A stretch of DNA of 47,173 nucleotides from CAYNGH01 sp964396845 (GTDB lineage Bacteria; Vulcanimicrobiota; JAJTBE01; CAYNGH01), in the NCBI GenBank assembly GCA_964396845.1, contig CAYNGH010000006.1, positions 1 to 47,173 on the forward strand, written 5' to 3'. Below, piece by piece: positions 33,583-42,317 of the stretch. Each line of letters starts with the position of its first letter. Within the stretch, counting starts at the first letter, position 1. The notes under the pieces are model-generated. The model was not told the DNA's origin. It did not search any database and worked only from the letters and a program-made list of their open reading frames with translations. A program made the position numbers and the translations under genes.

Positions 33583-34722
33583 TTAATACCAGGGAAGAGC
33601 TGAGTAGTAGGGAGGAAATTGCATTGGGGGATTCCAGAAGTTCTTGTCGGATCCCGCAAGCACCCGGTAGTTTTCTTTTACATTCAGGTTGTCGTCCTGG
33701 TGATACATGTTGGTGTAGGTAAACTCACCGGCCTTGTTGTAGCCGACATATGAGGTTTCACCGTCAGGCTGGTAGAGCTCCTGCATCATGGACTGATACG
33801 GATCGAAGGAAACACCGGTGACCTGATTTTTCTTGTTGTCGATGTTGATAGCCTGAGCGCCGTCGTAAATATTCATGTTCTCGACGACTCCCTGGGGGCC
33901 CTGGGCATGCATGGTAATCTTGGTGCCGTCACCCAGAACCAGGGATCGGGTCTTGTCTTCCCAGTCCTTTACCCGCTTGCCGTTGTAGTCTTCGTGGGGA
34001 TCGCCCCAGTGCTTGACAGTATGTTTGCCGGAAGGATCCGTGACGGTGATGGTGTGGCCGTTTATGTTCACATTGTATCCACCGCTGGTGGTATAGCTGA
34101 TGGGTTTGCCGGGGGCTTCCTGCTTCAGCTGGCCTCCCTGGACAGGCTGTTGCATTCCCCAGCCCTGCATCTGATTCATTCCCTGGGGGAACATGCCCAT
34201 TCCCATCATCATCTGGTTCCCGCCGGGCATACCACCCATCATCATCATCATCATCATCTGGTTGTTGCCGCCCATGCCCATGGCCATACCCATACCCATT
34301 GGCATTCCCGACATTCCGCCCATGCCCATCATTCCACCCATTCCCATCATTCCGCCCATGCCCATCATCATGTTGGGCATCATACCAGGCATCATCGGGG
34401 GATAATATGGTGCCTGCATGGGAGGCTGGGACTGGGGATTATTCATGTTGCCCAGTGCTCTTCCGCCAAGGAATCCGATTCCTCCGCCAATCATGGCACC
34501 GATAGGCCCGCCAATCATAAATCCGGTCATGGCTCCGCCCATCATACCGATGCCTGCGCCACTGCCACCCTGCATACCTGCTGCTGCCGAGGCAGCTCCG
34601 GTGGCGGCTCCGCCCAGAAAGCCGATGGCCGCGCCTGCAGGACCACCAATGGTGAATCCGGCAACTGCTCCGACGCCACCGCCAATCACTGAACTTTTGA
34701 TGAAATTCCAGACCTTGCTCAT
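33583..34722 (-). CDS. Gly/Met-rich protein with a DUF1521-like (metal-induced autocleavage) domain
   Basis: 379 residues from ATG 34722 (AAGGAGG 9 nt upstream). Residues 10-92 are glycine-zipper-like (IGGGVGAVAGFTIGG..., GGPIGAMIGGGIGFLGG), able to insert into membranes. Residues 101-190 are a Met/Gly tract (MMGMGGMMGMGGM), with about half the residues Met. Residues about 210-330 form a domain with GGYNVNINGHTITVTDPSG, HWGDPHEDYNG and LVLGDGTKITMH. This fits DUF1521, called the metal-ion-inducible autocleavage domain in the rhizobial effector NopE1, which cuts itself between Asp and Pro of GD/PHVD; here the site would be D241/P242. Autocleavage is inference. The Met tract could bind Cu(I). 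Confidence 0.6.
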   Translation of the reverse strand: MSKVWNFIKSSVIGGGVGAVAGFTIGGPAGAAIGFLGGAATGAASAAAGMQGGSGAGIGMMGGAMTGFMIGGPIGAMIGGGIGFLGGRALGNMNNPQSQPPMQAPYYPPMMPGMMPNMMMGMGGMMGMGGMMGMGGMSGMPMGMGMAMGMGGNNQMMMMMMMGGMPGGNQMMMGMGMFPQGMNQMQGWGMQQPVQGGQLKQEAPGKPISYTTSGGYNVNINGHTITVTDPSGKHTVKHWGDPHEDYNGKRVKDWEDKTRSLVLGDGTKITMHAQGPQGVVENMNIYDGAQAINIDNKKNQVTGVSFDPYQSMMQELYQPDGETSYVGYNKAGEFTYTNMYHQDDNLNVKENYRVLAGSDKNFWNPPMQFPPYYSALPWY

Positions 34723-34960
34723 ATAATAAAACCTCCTTAAAAATATCTGCCAATAAATCTTATAATGTATATCACATCATATTCTCATGAAGTAAAGGTT
34801 CGTTAACAAAAAATTAACAAAATATATTTCATAGTTTTTGATTCACCAGAGGTTTCCCCGACACCTTCACTGTAAAAAAATGATTATCTCATGCTTATAA
34901 TTTATGTATGTGTAATTTATTGGATTTAACAATCTGTTTTAAATTCTTTTGGTGATTCTA

Positions 34961-34988
34961 TTGACAAAGAACGGCATATATGTATAAT
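34961..34988 (+). promoter_or_regulatory. Consensus promoter for the tRNA gene
   Basis: TTGACA (34961-34966), 16-nt spacer ending in TG, and TATAAT (34983-34988). The tRNA begins 20 nt further on. Confidence 0.85.
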
Positions 34989-35007
34989 ATTAGTGCTCCG
35001 GCAAAAC

Positions 35008-35079
35008 GGCAGGGTAGCTCAGGGGTAGAGCAGGAGACTCATAAGCTCTTGGTCGGGAGTTCAAATCTCCCCCCTGCCA
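35008..35079 (+). tRNA. tRNA-Met (CAT anticodon; elongator type, tRNA-Ile2 not excluded)
   Basis: A full cloverleaf of 72 nt can be drawn: acceptor GGCAGGG/CCCTGCC, D arm GCTC/GAGC, anticodon loop CTCATAA with CAT at 35040-35042, variable loop TGGTC, T arm GGGAG/CTCCC with TTCAAAT loop, and discriminator A; CCA is not encoded. The 1-72 pair is G-C and the anticodon stem lacks the three G-C pairs of initiators, so it is not initiator tRNA. A lysidine-modified tRNA-Ile2 also has CAT. The top pair of the anticodon stem is an A-G mismatch. Confidence 0.9.
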
Positions 35080-35199
35080 TTTTATTTTGCCCTTCCGGGG
35101 TTTTATTTTTTTCGGGGATTCCGGGCAGGTTTTAAAAGGGGATGATGGGGAATAATATTTATCAGATATTTTGGATTTATGCCATGAAGGACTGAAAAG

Positions 35200-36669
35200 A
35201 TGGAGTTTGAAACAGTTATCGGCCTTGAAGTTCATGTGGAGCTCGCCACCAGGACTAAGCTGTTCTGTAGTTGTCCCAATGAGTTTGGAGGGGAAGCTAA
35301 TACCAGGGTGTGTCCCGTCTGTCTGGGGCTTCCTGGTTCTTTGCCGGTGATTAATGGCGAAGCCCTCAGAAAGCACGTGATGACGGCCCTGGCCCTGGGA
35401 TGCCGGATACCGGAAGTATCAAGGTTTGACAGAAAGAATTATTTTTACCCGGACATGCCCAAAAACTACCAGATTTCCCAGTATGAACTTCCTGTGGCTC
35501 TCGGCGGACAGGTGACCATAAAAGACAACAATTCCACGAAGAAAATCCGCCTGACCCGGATTCATCTGGAGGAAGACACAGGCAAATCAGTTCACGGGGG
35601 CCGGAGTATTGCAAGCTCAAGTTTTACCCTGCTGGATTACAACCGGGCGGGAGTTCCCCTGATGGAAATAGTATCGGAACCGGACATGAACAGCCCCGGC
35701 GAGGCTCATCTTTATCTGGTGGAGCTTCGCCGAATTCTCACATGGCTGGGAGTTTCCGACTGCCGAATGGAAGAAGGAAGCCTGCGTTGCGATGCCAACA
35801 TTTCCCTTCGGCCTGCCGGTGAAAAAGGTCTGGGAACCAAGACCGAGATAAAAAATATGAACTCCTTCCGGGGAGTCCGCAATGCCCTGGAATTTGAGGA
35901 AGAACGCCAGAGGAAGATCCTCCAAGATGGGGGGCGGATTGTGCAGGAAACCCTGGGATGGGATGCCGGCACAAATGTTGCCATCCCCATGCGTAGCAAA
36001 GAAGAAGCCCATGACTACCGATATTTCCCAGAGCCGGACCTCCCGCCGGTGAGGATTCCCTCCCGCTGGAAAGAAAAAATCCGCCGGGATCTTCCCGAGA
36101 TGCCGGAAGTTATGGCGGGGCGTTTCGTGGATGAATTCAACATCCCCGCCGATGATGCAGAAACCCTGACATCATACCGGCATTTTGCCCGGTTCTTCGA
36201 AGAAACTGCCAGGCTCACGGATGATCCCCGACAGGTATCCAACTGGATGCTGGGGGACATATCCCGGTATCTCAATGCCCGGGATATGGAGATTCAACAG
36301 ACCATGCTGACTCCCGGCAATCTGTCATCCATGATTGAGATGATAGGCCAGGGGGTTATCAGCGGAAAAATCGGCAAGGCCCTCATCGAGATCCTTCTGG
36401 AGCAGGGGGGAAATCCCCGAGAGATTGTGGATAAAAAAGGCTGGCGGAAAATTTCTACCGGGGATGTGCTGATGCCCCTCATCCAGGATGTTCTGAGGAA
36501 GAATCCCGATGCGGTGGATAGTTATCTGGCAGGCAAGGAATCAGCATCAGGCTTTTTAGTGGGCCAGCTGATGGCCGCCACCAGGGGCAGGGCGGATCCT
36601 GCCGTGGCCAACAGACTGATAAAAGAGAAACTGTTAGAAATACACAACACCCGGTCCACCGGGCAATAA
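35200..36669 (+). CDS. gatB: Asp-tRNA(Asn)/Glu-tRNA(Gln) amidotransferase subunit B
   Basis: 489 residues, standard length. GatB binds the mischarged tRNA and activates it for amidation within GatCAB. The N-terminal block FETVIGLEVHVELATRTKLFC is diagnostic, with the zinc-type cysteines in FCSCPNEF and VCPVCLGLPG. Further family blocks are RKNYFYPDMPKNYQISQYELP, IHLEEDTGKSVH and the C-terminal YqeY-like tail domain from about residue 345 (MLGDISRYLNA). gatA and gatC are not in the window, so the operon is split or lies elsewhere. AAGGA sits 8 nt before ATG 35200. The purine permease gene follows by 19 nt. Confidence 0.97.
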   Translation: MEFETVIGLEVHVELATRTKLFCSCPNEFGGEANTRVCPVCLGLPGSLPVINGEALRKHVMTALALGCRIPEVSRFDRKNYFYPDMPKNYQISQYELPVALGGQVTIKDNNSTKKIRLTRIHLEEDTGKSVHGGRSIASSSFTLLDYNRAGVPLMEIVSEPDMNSPGEAHLYLVELRRILTWLGVSDCRMEEGSLRCDANISLRPAGEKGLGTKTEIKNMNSFRGVRNALEFEEERQRKILQDGGRIVQETLGWDAGTNVAIPMRSKEEAHDYRYFPEPDLPPVRIPSRWKEKIRRDLPEMPEVMAGRFVDEFNIPADDAETLTSYRHFARFFEETARLTDDPRQVSNWMLGDISRYLNARDMEIQQTMLTPGNLSSMIEMIGQGVISGKIGKALIEILLEQGGNPREIVDKKGWRKISTGDVLMPLIQDVLRKNPDAVDSYLAGKESASGFLVGQLMAATRGRADPAVANRLIKEKLLEIHNTRSTGQ

Positions 36670-36688
36670 CAGGGAGGCAACATAGCAG

Positions 36689-37987
36689 ATGGAAGGAATA
36701 AGCAGGTTCTTTGGCTTTGAGGAGAGGGAAACCAGCCTCAGAGTGGAGGTAATTGCAGGGGTAACTACTTTTCTGTCCATGGCGTACATCATATTTGTCA
36801 ACCCTGACATCCTCAAGGATGCCGGGATGGATCATCGGGCCCTGGTGATTGCCACAAGCCTTGCGGCGGGGCTGGGGACAATCCTGACGGGTATTCTGGT
36901 GAAAACCCCCATCGCCATGGCACCAGGTATGGGGCTGAACGCTTTCTTCACATACACTCTTGTTATTAACAAGAATGTTTCCTGGCAGACAGGACTGGGT
37001 ATTGTATTCATATCGGGGTTTATCTTCTTTATTCTGTCGGTAACCGGTGTCCGGGAAAAGGTGGTGGAGGCCATACCCCGCTCGGTTCTAAATGCCACAT
37101 CGGTGGGAATCGGGCTTTTTATCACCTTCATCGGTCTGAAGAATATGGGGTTGGTTGTTGCCAGCGGGCCGACCCTGGTAACCCTTGGAAAGCTGGAGGG
37201 GACGGTGCTGATTGGCCTGGCGGGATTATTGCTTATTGTGGTGCTGGAATCCTTAAAGATAAAGGGATCCATCCTTATCGGGATTGTTTTTTCCACACTC
37301 CTGGGGTTTCTGCTGGGTCATGTGGATTTGCCCAAAACCGCCCTGAACTGGAATTTCAACCTGGGGCCTCTCTTTGCAAAGCTGAATATTATGGACGCGC
37401 TAAAGTGGGGATTTATCGGGCCGATTTTTTCTCTTATGTTCATCGACATGTTCGACTCGGTGGGGACAATTGTGGCTTGCGCCCGGGAAGCAGGAATGGT
37501 GGATGAAGAGGGAAATGTGAAATCAGTCGGCCCCCTGCTCACTGCCGATGCCGTGGCCACCATGGCGGGAGCGGTGCTGGGGACATCCACCACCACTTCC
37601 TATATCGAATCAGGCACCGGCATCGAGGCGGGAGGCCGTACCGGCATGACCGCTGTGGTCACGGGGTTTCTCTTCATTCTGGCAATTATTTTCACCCCGA
37701 TCATCGCACTGGTTCCAGGTTTTGCTACTGCGCCGGCCCTTGTCATTGTGGGGCTTTTCATGATGCGCCAGGTGAAAATCATCGACTTTGCAGAGCTGGA
37801 GAATGCCTTCCCTGCATTTATCACCATCGTGATGATGCCTCTGACCTATTCCATCAGCACCGGCCTTGCTTTCGGGTTTATTTCCCATACGGTGATCAAA
37901 GTATGCCGGGGAAAAATCCGTGAAGTTGGCCTTATAATGTGGATAATTACAATTCTTTCAATACTGAGCCTTGTAACGGGAGCATGA
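36689..37987 (+). CDS. NCS2-family purine permease (AzgA/GhxP type)
   Basis: 432 residues, about 12-14 membrane helices. The family opening FFGFEERETSLRVEVIAGVTTFLSMAYIIFVNP is characteristic of the adenine/guanine/hypoxanthine branch of NCS2 transporters. Further signatures are TPIAMAPGMGLNAFFTYT, IFSLMFIDMFDSVGT and the substrate-site text GTSTTTSYIESGTGIEAGGRTG. It imports a purine base with protons. GGGAGG lies about 12 nt upstream of ATG. Which purine is taken up cannot be read from the sequence. No other purine gene is near, so its pairing with gatB seems incidental. Confidence 0.93.
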   Translation: MEGISRFFGFEERETSLRVEVIAGVTTFLSMAYIIFVNPDILKDAGMDHRALVIATSLAAGLGTILTGILVKTPIAMAPGMGLNAFFTYTLVINKNVSWQTGLGIVFISGFIFFILSVTGVREKVVEAIPRSVLNATSVGIGLFITFIGLKNMGLVVASGPTLVTLGKLEGTVLIGLAGLLLIVVLESLKIKGSILIGIVFSTLLGFLLGHVDLPKTALNWNFNLGPLFAKLNIMDALKWGFIGPIFSLMFIDMFDSVGTIVACAREAGMVDEEGNVKSVGPLLTADAVATMAGAVLGTSTTTSYIESGTGIEAGGRTGMTAVVTGFLFILAIIFTPIIALVPGFATAPALVIVGLFMMRQVKIIDFAELENAFPAFITIVMMPLTYSISTGLAFGFISHTVIKVCRGKIREVGLIMWIITILSILSLVTGA

Positions 37988-38075
37988 TAATCCTGTCGAA
38001 ATGAATGATATGGAGGGTTTAATCTTTCCGGGACGAATCTGTGTTTATCTCCCTTTAATCAGGAGTTGTTGACTT

Positions 38076-39161
38076 ATGAAATTCGGCAATGGCGACAAGG
38101 CGATTGACAACCTGACCCTTCTTTGTTCCCAGGGGCAGGAGCTTTCATCAATGGATGACCTGGATACTCTCCTGGAAAGGCTTCTGGATATTGCCCTGCA
38201 GATATGCGAGGGAGGAGCCTCATCAGTTCTGCTGGTGGATCGGCAAAATCATGAATTGTTTTTTCGAGCTGCCAGGGGAAAATCCGGGGAGAGCATTACC
38301 AGGCTCAGATTTGATGCAAACCGGGGAATTGCCGGCTGGGTTCTGGAAAATCGTGAGCCTGCAGTGGTCAATGATGTGTCGTCGGATTCCCGTCATTACG
38401 GCTATATTGATGAACAGGTGGACTTCAAGACCCGGAATCTCATCTGTGTACCAGTATTATGGAAAGATATGGTGCTGGGGGTCATCGAGGTTCTCAACAA
38501 GAAGAACCGCAAGGCCTTTACCGAACAGGACAGAGAATACCTGAGCATTCTGGCAAACCAGGCCGGGGCCGCCATCCATATCACCACCATGATGGAAAAT
38601 CTTCACAATTTTTTTATCAATATGCTGGAAATATTCATGGTTGCCAGCGAAACCCTTTCCAACAACCAGGGCCATACAGTAAGGGTTGCCCGACTGGCCA
38701 CGAAAATCGCCCGGGAGCTGGAAGTCCCTGACGAAGTTTACCGCCGGATATATTATGCCTCTCTGATTCATGAAATCGGCCATATCCGCCTGGCAAGGGA
38801 GCAAATTGTCGGGGGTGAAAGACACATCCCCACCCTTGGATCGGAAACCATCCGGCCCATCAAGATGCTCAAGGGGATACCGGAAATCATCGAAGCCTAC
38901 CGGGAACGCTGGGATGGCACCGGTTATCCCAAAGGTCTGCAGGGAGAACAGATTCCCCTGGAAGCCCGGATTATTGCCCTTGCCAAGGATTACGAAGAGA
39001 TGCGGGAAGAAGAAGCTTACCGGAAGCAGTTTGACCCATATTTCCAGGACAACTTTTTTAAGAGTATCAACCAGTCCCATGATCCCAGGGTGGTGGAGGC
39101 TTTCAAGAAAATCCGCCGTCGAGAAAGGGAAAAACAGACCGCTTCGTTGCAGAAGGTCTGA
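38076..39161 (+). CDS. GAF domain plus degenerate HD-GYP-type domain
   Basis: 361 residues, cytoplasmic. A GAF sensor spans about 23-170 (EGGASSVLLVDRQNHELFFRAA, ANRGIAGWVL, LICVPVLWKDMVLGVIEVLNK). The C-terminal part aligns with HD-GYP phosphodiesterases: NQGHTVRVARLATKIA, then LIHEIGHIRLA where HDIGK is usual, HIPTLGSETIRPI, YRERWDGTGYPKG (HHE replaced by YRE, GYP kept) and ALAKDYEEM (ALADxYD usual). Thus His 200, 232 and 250 are kept, but the metal-ligand Asp 233, the paired His (275-276) and the Asp at 304 are replaced. An active c-di-GMP phosphodiesterase is doubtful; a binding or scaffold role is more likely. AGGAG lies 10 nt before ATG. Confidence 0.85.
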   Translation: MKFGNGDKAIDNLTLLCSQGQELSSMDDLDTLLERLLDIALQICEGGASSVLLVDRQNHELFFRAARGKSGESITRLRFDANRGIAGWVLENREPAVVNDVSSDSRHYGYIDEQVDFKTRNLICVPVLWKDMVLGVIEVLNKKNRKAFTEQDREYLSILANQAGAAIHITTMMENLHNFFINMLEIFMVASETLSNNQGHTVRVARLATKIARELEVPDEVYRRIYYASLIHEIGHIRLAREQIVGGERHIPTLGSETIRPIKMLKGIPEIIEAYRERWDGTGYPKGLQGEQIPLEARIIALAKDYEEMREEEAYRKQFDPYFQDNFFKSINQSHDPRVVEAFKKIRRREREKQTASLQKV

Positions 39162-39205
39162 AGGGACCTCACCGATAGATTCCCCACAGGGATTAAAATC
39201 ATTCA

Positions 39206-41191
39206 ATGAAAAAAAGACAGTTAAGCAGGACTCAGAAGGTTCTTCCATTTGCAGCAAGCCTGTTGCTGAGCCTCGTTCTTTTTATGATGGGCGGTTTTGC
39301 CATCCACAATTTCAGTCCCCTGGAGAATTTAGAGCTGTTTTTCTATGATACCTTCATGAATATGAGAAACGCCGGTGATTACGGCAAGTATCAGTCCCTG
39401 ATGGAACGTTTTCAGGATCGGATGTTTATTGTTACCATCAGCGATTCCACCCTCCAGGAGTTTGGACGTTTTTCTGAATGGAGCCGGGAAAAAACCGGGA
39501 AACTGATAAATAAGCTTCATGATGCCGGGGCCAGGGTGATTTTTGTTGACGCTCTTTTCACCGAGGCATCCAGGGATGTTGATACCGACAGGGATCTGGC
39601 AGAAGCCTATGTGGAAATCCCGGGGGTAATCCTTCCGGCCAAGGTGTGGAGGGCCAGGGAGCGGGATATTGACGCTCATGTGGAACTGCCCCTGTTTCAC
39701 ATCACTTCCTCGGAATATCCCATGGAGATCCTGGGGGATCTTTATCGGAACCGGGCAGGAATTGTGGCGGTAGATGAAATCCGGGGGGGCCGGGTTCGCA
39801 GTATTCCCCTGGCAGCTCAGGTAGGGGAGAAGTCTTTCATTTACAATGTATCTCTGCTGTCTTACCTTGCCTGCAGGGATTTAAACACAGGAGATATCGT
39901 CCTTTCCCGCAACGGGCTTATGGCCGGGGATACCTTTATTCCCCTGCGGGATGAGAAGTTTTACATCAATTATACCATCAAGCATCTCACCATGGAGCCG
40001 GGGCAGTCTTATACAGACCTGTTTCCTCTTTGCGACACCGGCCCTATGGAGTTTATCCTCTCGCTGGACACCGCAGACCTGAAGTCACTGGTAAAAGACA
40101 GGATTGTGATGGTGGGAGCTGCCACCCCTTCCCTGGGGGACATAAAGGATACCCCCATGGGGCCTATGCCGGGAGTCTATATCAATGCCATGACCGTCGC
40201 CAACATGCTTGAGAGGATGTTCATCAGGTTCACTTCTCCCTGGGTCAATCTAACCATAATGATAGTCCTGGGGCTGTTGCTGACCCTGGCCACCTGTTTT
40301 CTTCGTCCCCTGTGGGCAGGGTTTGCGGGGATTGCCCTGGGAGGATCTTATTTCTGGGGGGCATATCAGTTGTTCCGGGTTCACTCCATGGTGGTTCCTG
40401 CCGCGCCGGCCCTGATTTCCATAGCCCTTCATATACTGTTGCTGGTTTCATACTTTTATATTCTGGAGGAACAGCAGAAGAACAAGATCAAGGGAATATT
40501 CGGCGAGTATCTCTCCCCGGTGGTGGTGGAATCCCTCCTCCAGCATCAGGTGAAGGGGGATCTTGGGATCGAGGGTAAAAGCGAAGTGGTTTCCATCTTT
40601 TATTCCGATATTCGCGGCTTTACCAGCATGTCAGAAAACATGAAACCCGAAGAGGTGGTTGCCCTGTTAAACGAGTATTTCGACCGCATGGCGGAGATTG
40701 TAATCCGTCACGGGGGATATATCGACAAATATATCGGCGACTGCCTCATGGCGATTTTCACTGCTCCCGTTCCTACTCCCGATGACCCGGTAAATGCAGC
40801 CATTGCTGCGGTGGAGCAACAGGAAGAGATAATGCGGTTAAAGGCAAAGTGGCGCAAACAGGGCAGGGATAAGTTCTTTGTGGGTATGGGAATCAACACC
40901 GGGCAGGTTATCCTGGGGAATATCGGTTCACCCAAGAAAAAAGACTACACCGTCATCGGCGACAATGTAAACCTTGCTGCGAGGCTCTACGACCAGGCCC
41001 GGGGCGGGCAGATCCTTATCAGCGAGGCAACATATGAGCTTATAAAGGATCAGTTCGAATGCAGTTTTGTGGATACCCTGACAGTCAAGGGAAAGACAAT
41101 CCCCGTGAGGGTTTATGAGATCCTGGGCCGTAAGGGAGAAAAGAACTTGCTGGAAGGTTACGATAAAGGCCCCCGCCAGGGAGGACACTGA
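39206..41191 (+). CDS. CHASE2-domain class III adenylate cyclase
   Basis: 661 residues. One N-terminal membrane helix (about 11-31), an extracytoplasmic CHASE2 domain (about 36-335), three further helices (about 345-425) and a cytoplasmic catalytic domain (about 455-625). Metal ligands are seen in IFYSDIRGFTSMSE and YIGDCLMAIF. The base-recognising Lys is in DKYIGD and the second position is Thr in KDYTVIGDNVNLAARL. The Lys/Thr pair is that of class IIIb adenylate cyclases, some of which respond to bicarbonate. The catalytic Asn and Arg are present in NVNLAARL. It should make cAMP on sensing an outside signal. The start ATG has only a weak upstream site. No CRP-type receptor is in the window. 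Confidence 0.92.
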   Translation: MKKRQLSRTQKVLPFAASLLLSLVLFMMGGFAIHNFSPLENLELFFYDTFMNMRNAGDYGKYQSLMERFQDRMFIVTISDSTLQEFGRFSEWSREKTGKLINKLHDAGARVIFVDALFTEASRDVDTDRDLAEAYVEIPGVILPAKVWRARERDIDAHVELPLFHITSSEYPMEILGDLYRNRAGIVAVDEIRGGRVRSIPLAAQVGEKSFIYNVSLLSYLACRDLNTGDIVLSRNGLMAGDTFIPLRDEKFYINYTIKHLTMEPGQSYTDLFPLCDTGPMEFILSLDTADLKSLVKDRIVMVGAATPSLGDIKDTPMGPMPGVYINAMTVANMLERMFIRFTSPWVNLTIMIVLGLLLTLATCFLRPLWAGFAGIALGGSYFWGAYQLFRVHSMVVPAAPALISIALHILLLVSYFYILEEQQKNKIKGIFGEYLSPVVVESLLQHQVKGDLGIEGKSEVVSIFYSDIRGFTSMSENMKPEEVVALLNEYFDRMAEIVIRHGGYIDKYIGDCLMAIFTAPVPTPDDPVNAAIAAVEQQEEIMRLKAKWRKQGRDKFFVGMGINTGQVILGNIGSPKKKDYTVIGDNVNLAARLYDQARGGQILISEATYELIKDQFECSFVDTLTVKGKTIPVRVYEILGRKGEKNLLEGYDKGPRQGGH

Positions 41192-41228
41192 CCCGGCAAA
41201 TGTTTTGATGAAAGGTTATTGCCCCAGT

Positions 41229-42251
41229 ATGAAACCGGAAGATTTTGACTATTACCTGCCCCCGGAGCTGATAGCCCAGGAGCCTCCCCCCCGACGCACT
41301 GATTCCCGGATGATGGTTCTTGACCGGGCATCAGGTGAGATTTTTCACCGTAGTTTTACCCACCTGCGGGAATATCTCCGACAGGGAGATTTGCTGATTT
41401 TTAACGATACCCGGGTCATTCCCGCTCGTCTTTTGGGGCGCAAGGCCGGAACCGGAGGCAGGGTTGAGGCTCTTCTCCTGCATCCCACAGGATCAGGCCG
41501 GTGGGAAGCCATGGTCCAGCCGGGACGGCGGATCAAGCCGGGACATGTGCTGGAGTTCGGCGATGGAAGCCTCAGGGCCACGGTGGTTGAAAGCACCGAT
41601 GACGGTCATCGGATTCTCCAGTTTGAAACCGACAGCTTTTGGGAGGATATTCACCGGGTGGGAGTGACTCCCCTGCCCCCTTATATTCACAGGGATCTTG
41701 AGGATCCCCGTCGCTACCAGACAGTTTTTGCCCGTCACCGGGGTTCATCCGCGGCTCCCACCGCAGCCCTTCATTTTGATCTGTCCATATTGGAGAAACT
41801 CAAGAACCTGGGCATCAGGCAGGCCCATGTCACTCTTCACATCGGGCCCGGGACTTTCCAGCCGGTGAAGGCCCTAAAGCTGGAGGATCATGTGATGCAC
41901 CGTGAGTATTACAGGATTCCGCCAGAAACCCTGGAGATAATCAAGAAGACAAAAAAAGAAGGGGGCAGAGTAATCCCCGTGGGGACCACATCCACCAGGG
42001 TCATGGAAACGGTATTTGGGGATGGTGATAATCCAGGCCCCCTGGAAGGCTGGACGGGTATATTCATATACCCCGGCTACCGGTTCAAGGTGGCCGATGC
42101 CCTCATCACCAACTTTCATCTTCCCCGATCCACCCTGATTATGATGATCAGCGCATTTGCAGGCAGAGAGTTTGTTTTGAAGGCTTACCGGGAAGCGGTA
42201 AAAAATCAGTACAGGTTTTTTAGTTTCGGGGACTGTATGTTGATCGTCTGA
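41229..42251 (+). CDS. queA: S-adenosylmethionine:tRNA ribosyltransferase-isomerase
   Basis: 340 residues from ATG 41229, beginning MKPEDFDYYLPPELIAQEP like its homologues. QueA moves the ribosyl part of SAM onto preQ1 in tRNA to make epoxyqueuosine. Blocks LLIFNDTRVIPARLLG, RGSSAAPTAALHFD, HVTLHIGPGTFQPV and NFHLPRSTLIMMISAFAG are diagnostic. In-frame starts at 41115 and 41208 lie upstream, but the family start is 41229, although its ribosome site is poor (AAAGG 13 nt away). No tgt or queG is adjacent in the window. Confidence 0.95.
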   Translation: MKPEDFDYYLPPELIAQEPPPRRTDSRMMVLDRASGEIFHRSFTHLREYLRQGDLLIFNDTRVIPARLLGRKAGTGGRVEALLLHPTGSGRWEAMVQPGRRIKPGHVLEFGDGSLRATVVESTDDGHRILQFETDSFWEDIHRVGVTPLPPYIHRDLEDPRRYQTVFARHRGSSAAPTAALHFDLSILEKLKNLGIRQAHVTLHIGPGTFQPVKALKLEDHVMHREYYRIPPETLEIIKKTKKEGGRVIPVGTTSTRVMETVFGDGDNPGPLEGWTGIFIYPGYRFKVADALITNFHLPRSTLIMMISAFAGREFVLKAYREAVKNQYRFFSFGDCMLIV

Positions 42252-42317
42252 TGGAGGATATGGGGCACTCAACAGCGTATCTTACCTTGACATTTTTACT
42301 GTAAGGGAGGGTTTTAT

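Noticed and set aside
34190..34400. ATG/GGC-rich tract in the Met-rich gene as a non-coding repeat
   Set aside because: It keeps the frame of a gene with good ribosome site and conserved C-terminal domain, so it is a coding low-complexity tract.
34990..35376. 128-codon minus-strand frame across the tRNA
   Set aside because: It overlaps the tRNA and the start of gatB; the text QGGDLNSRPRAYESPALPLS is the usual false translation of tRNA-type sequence.
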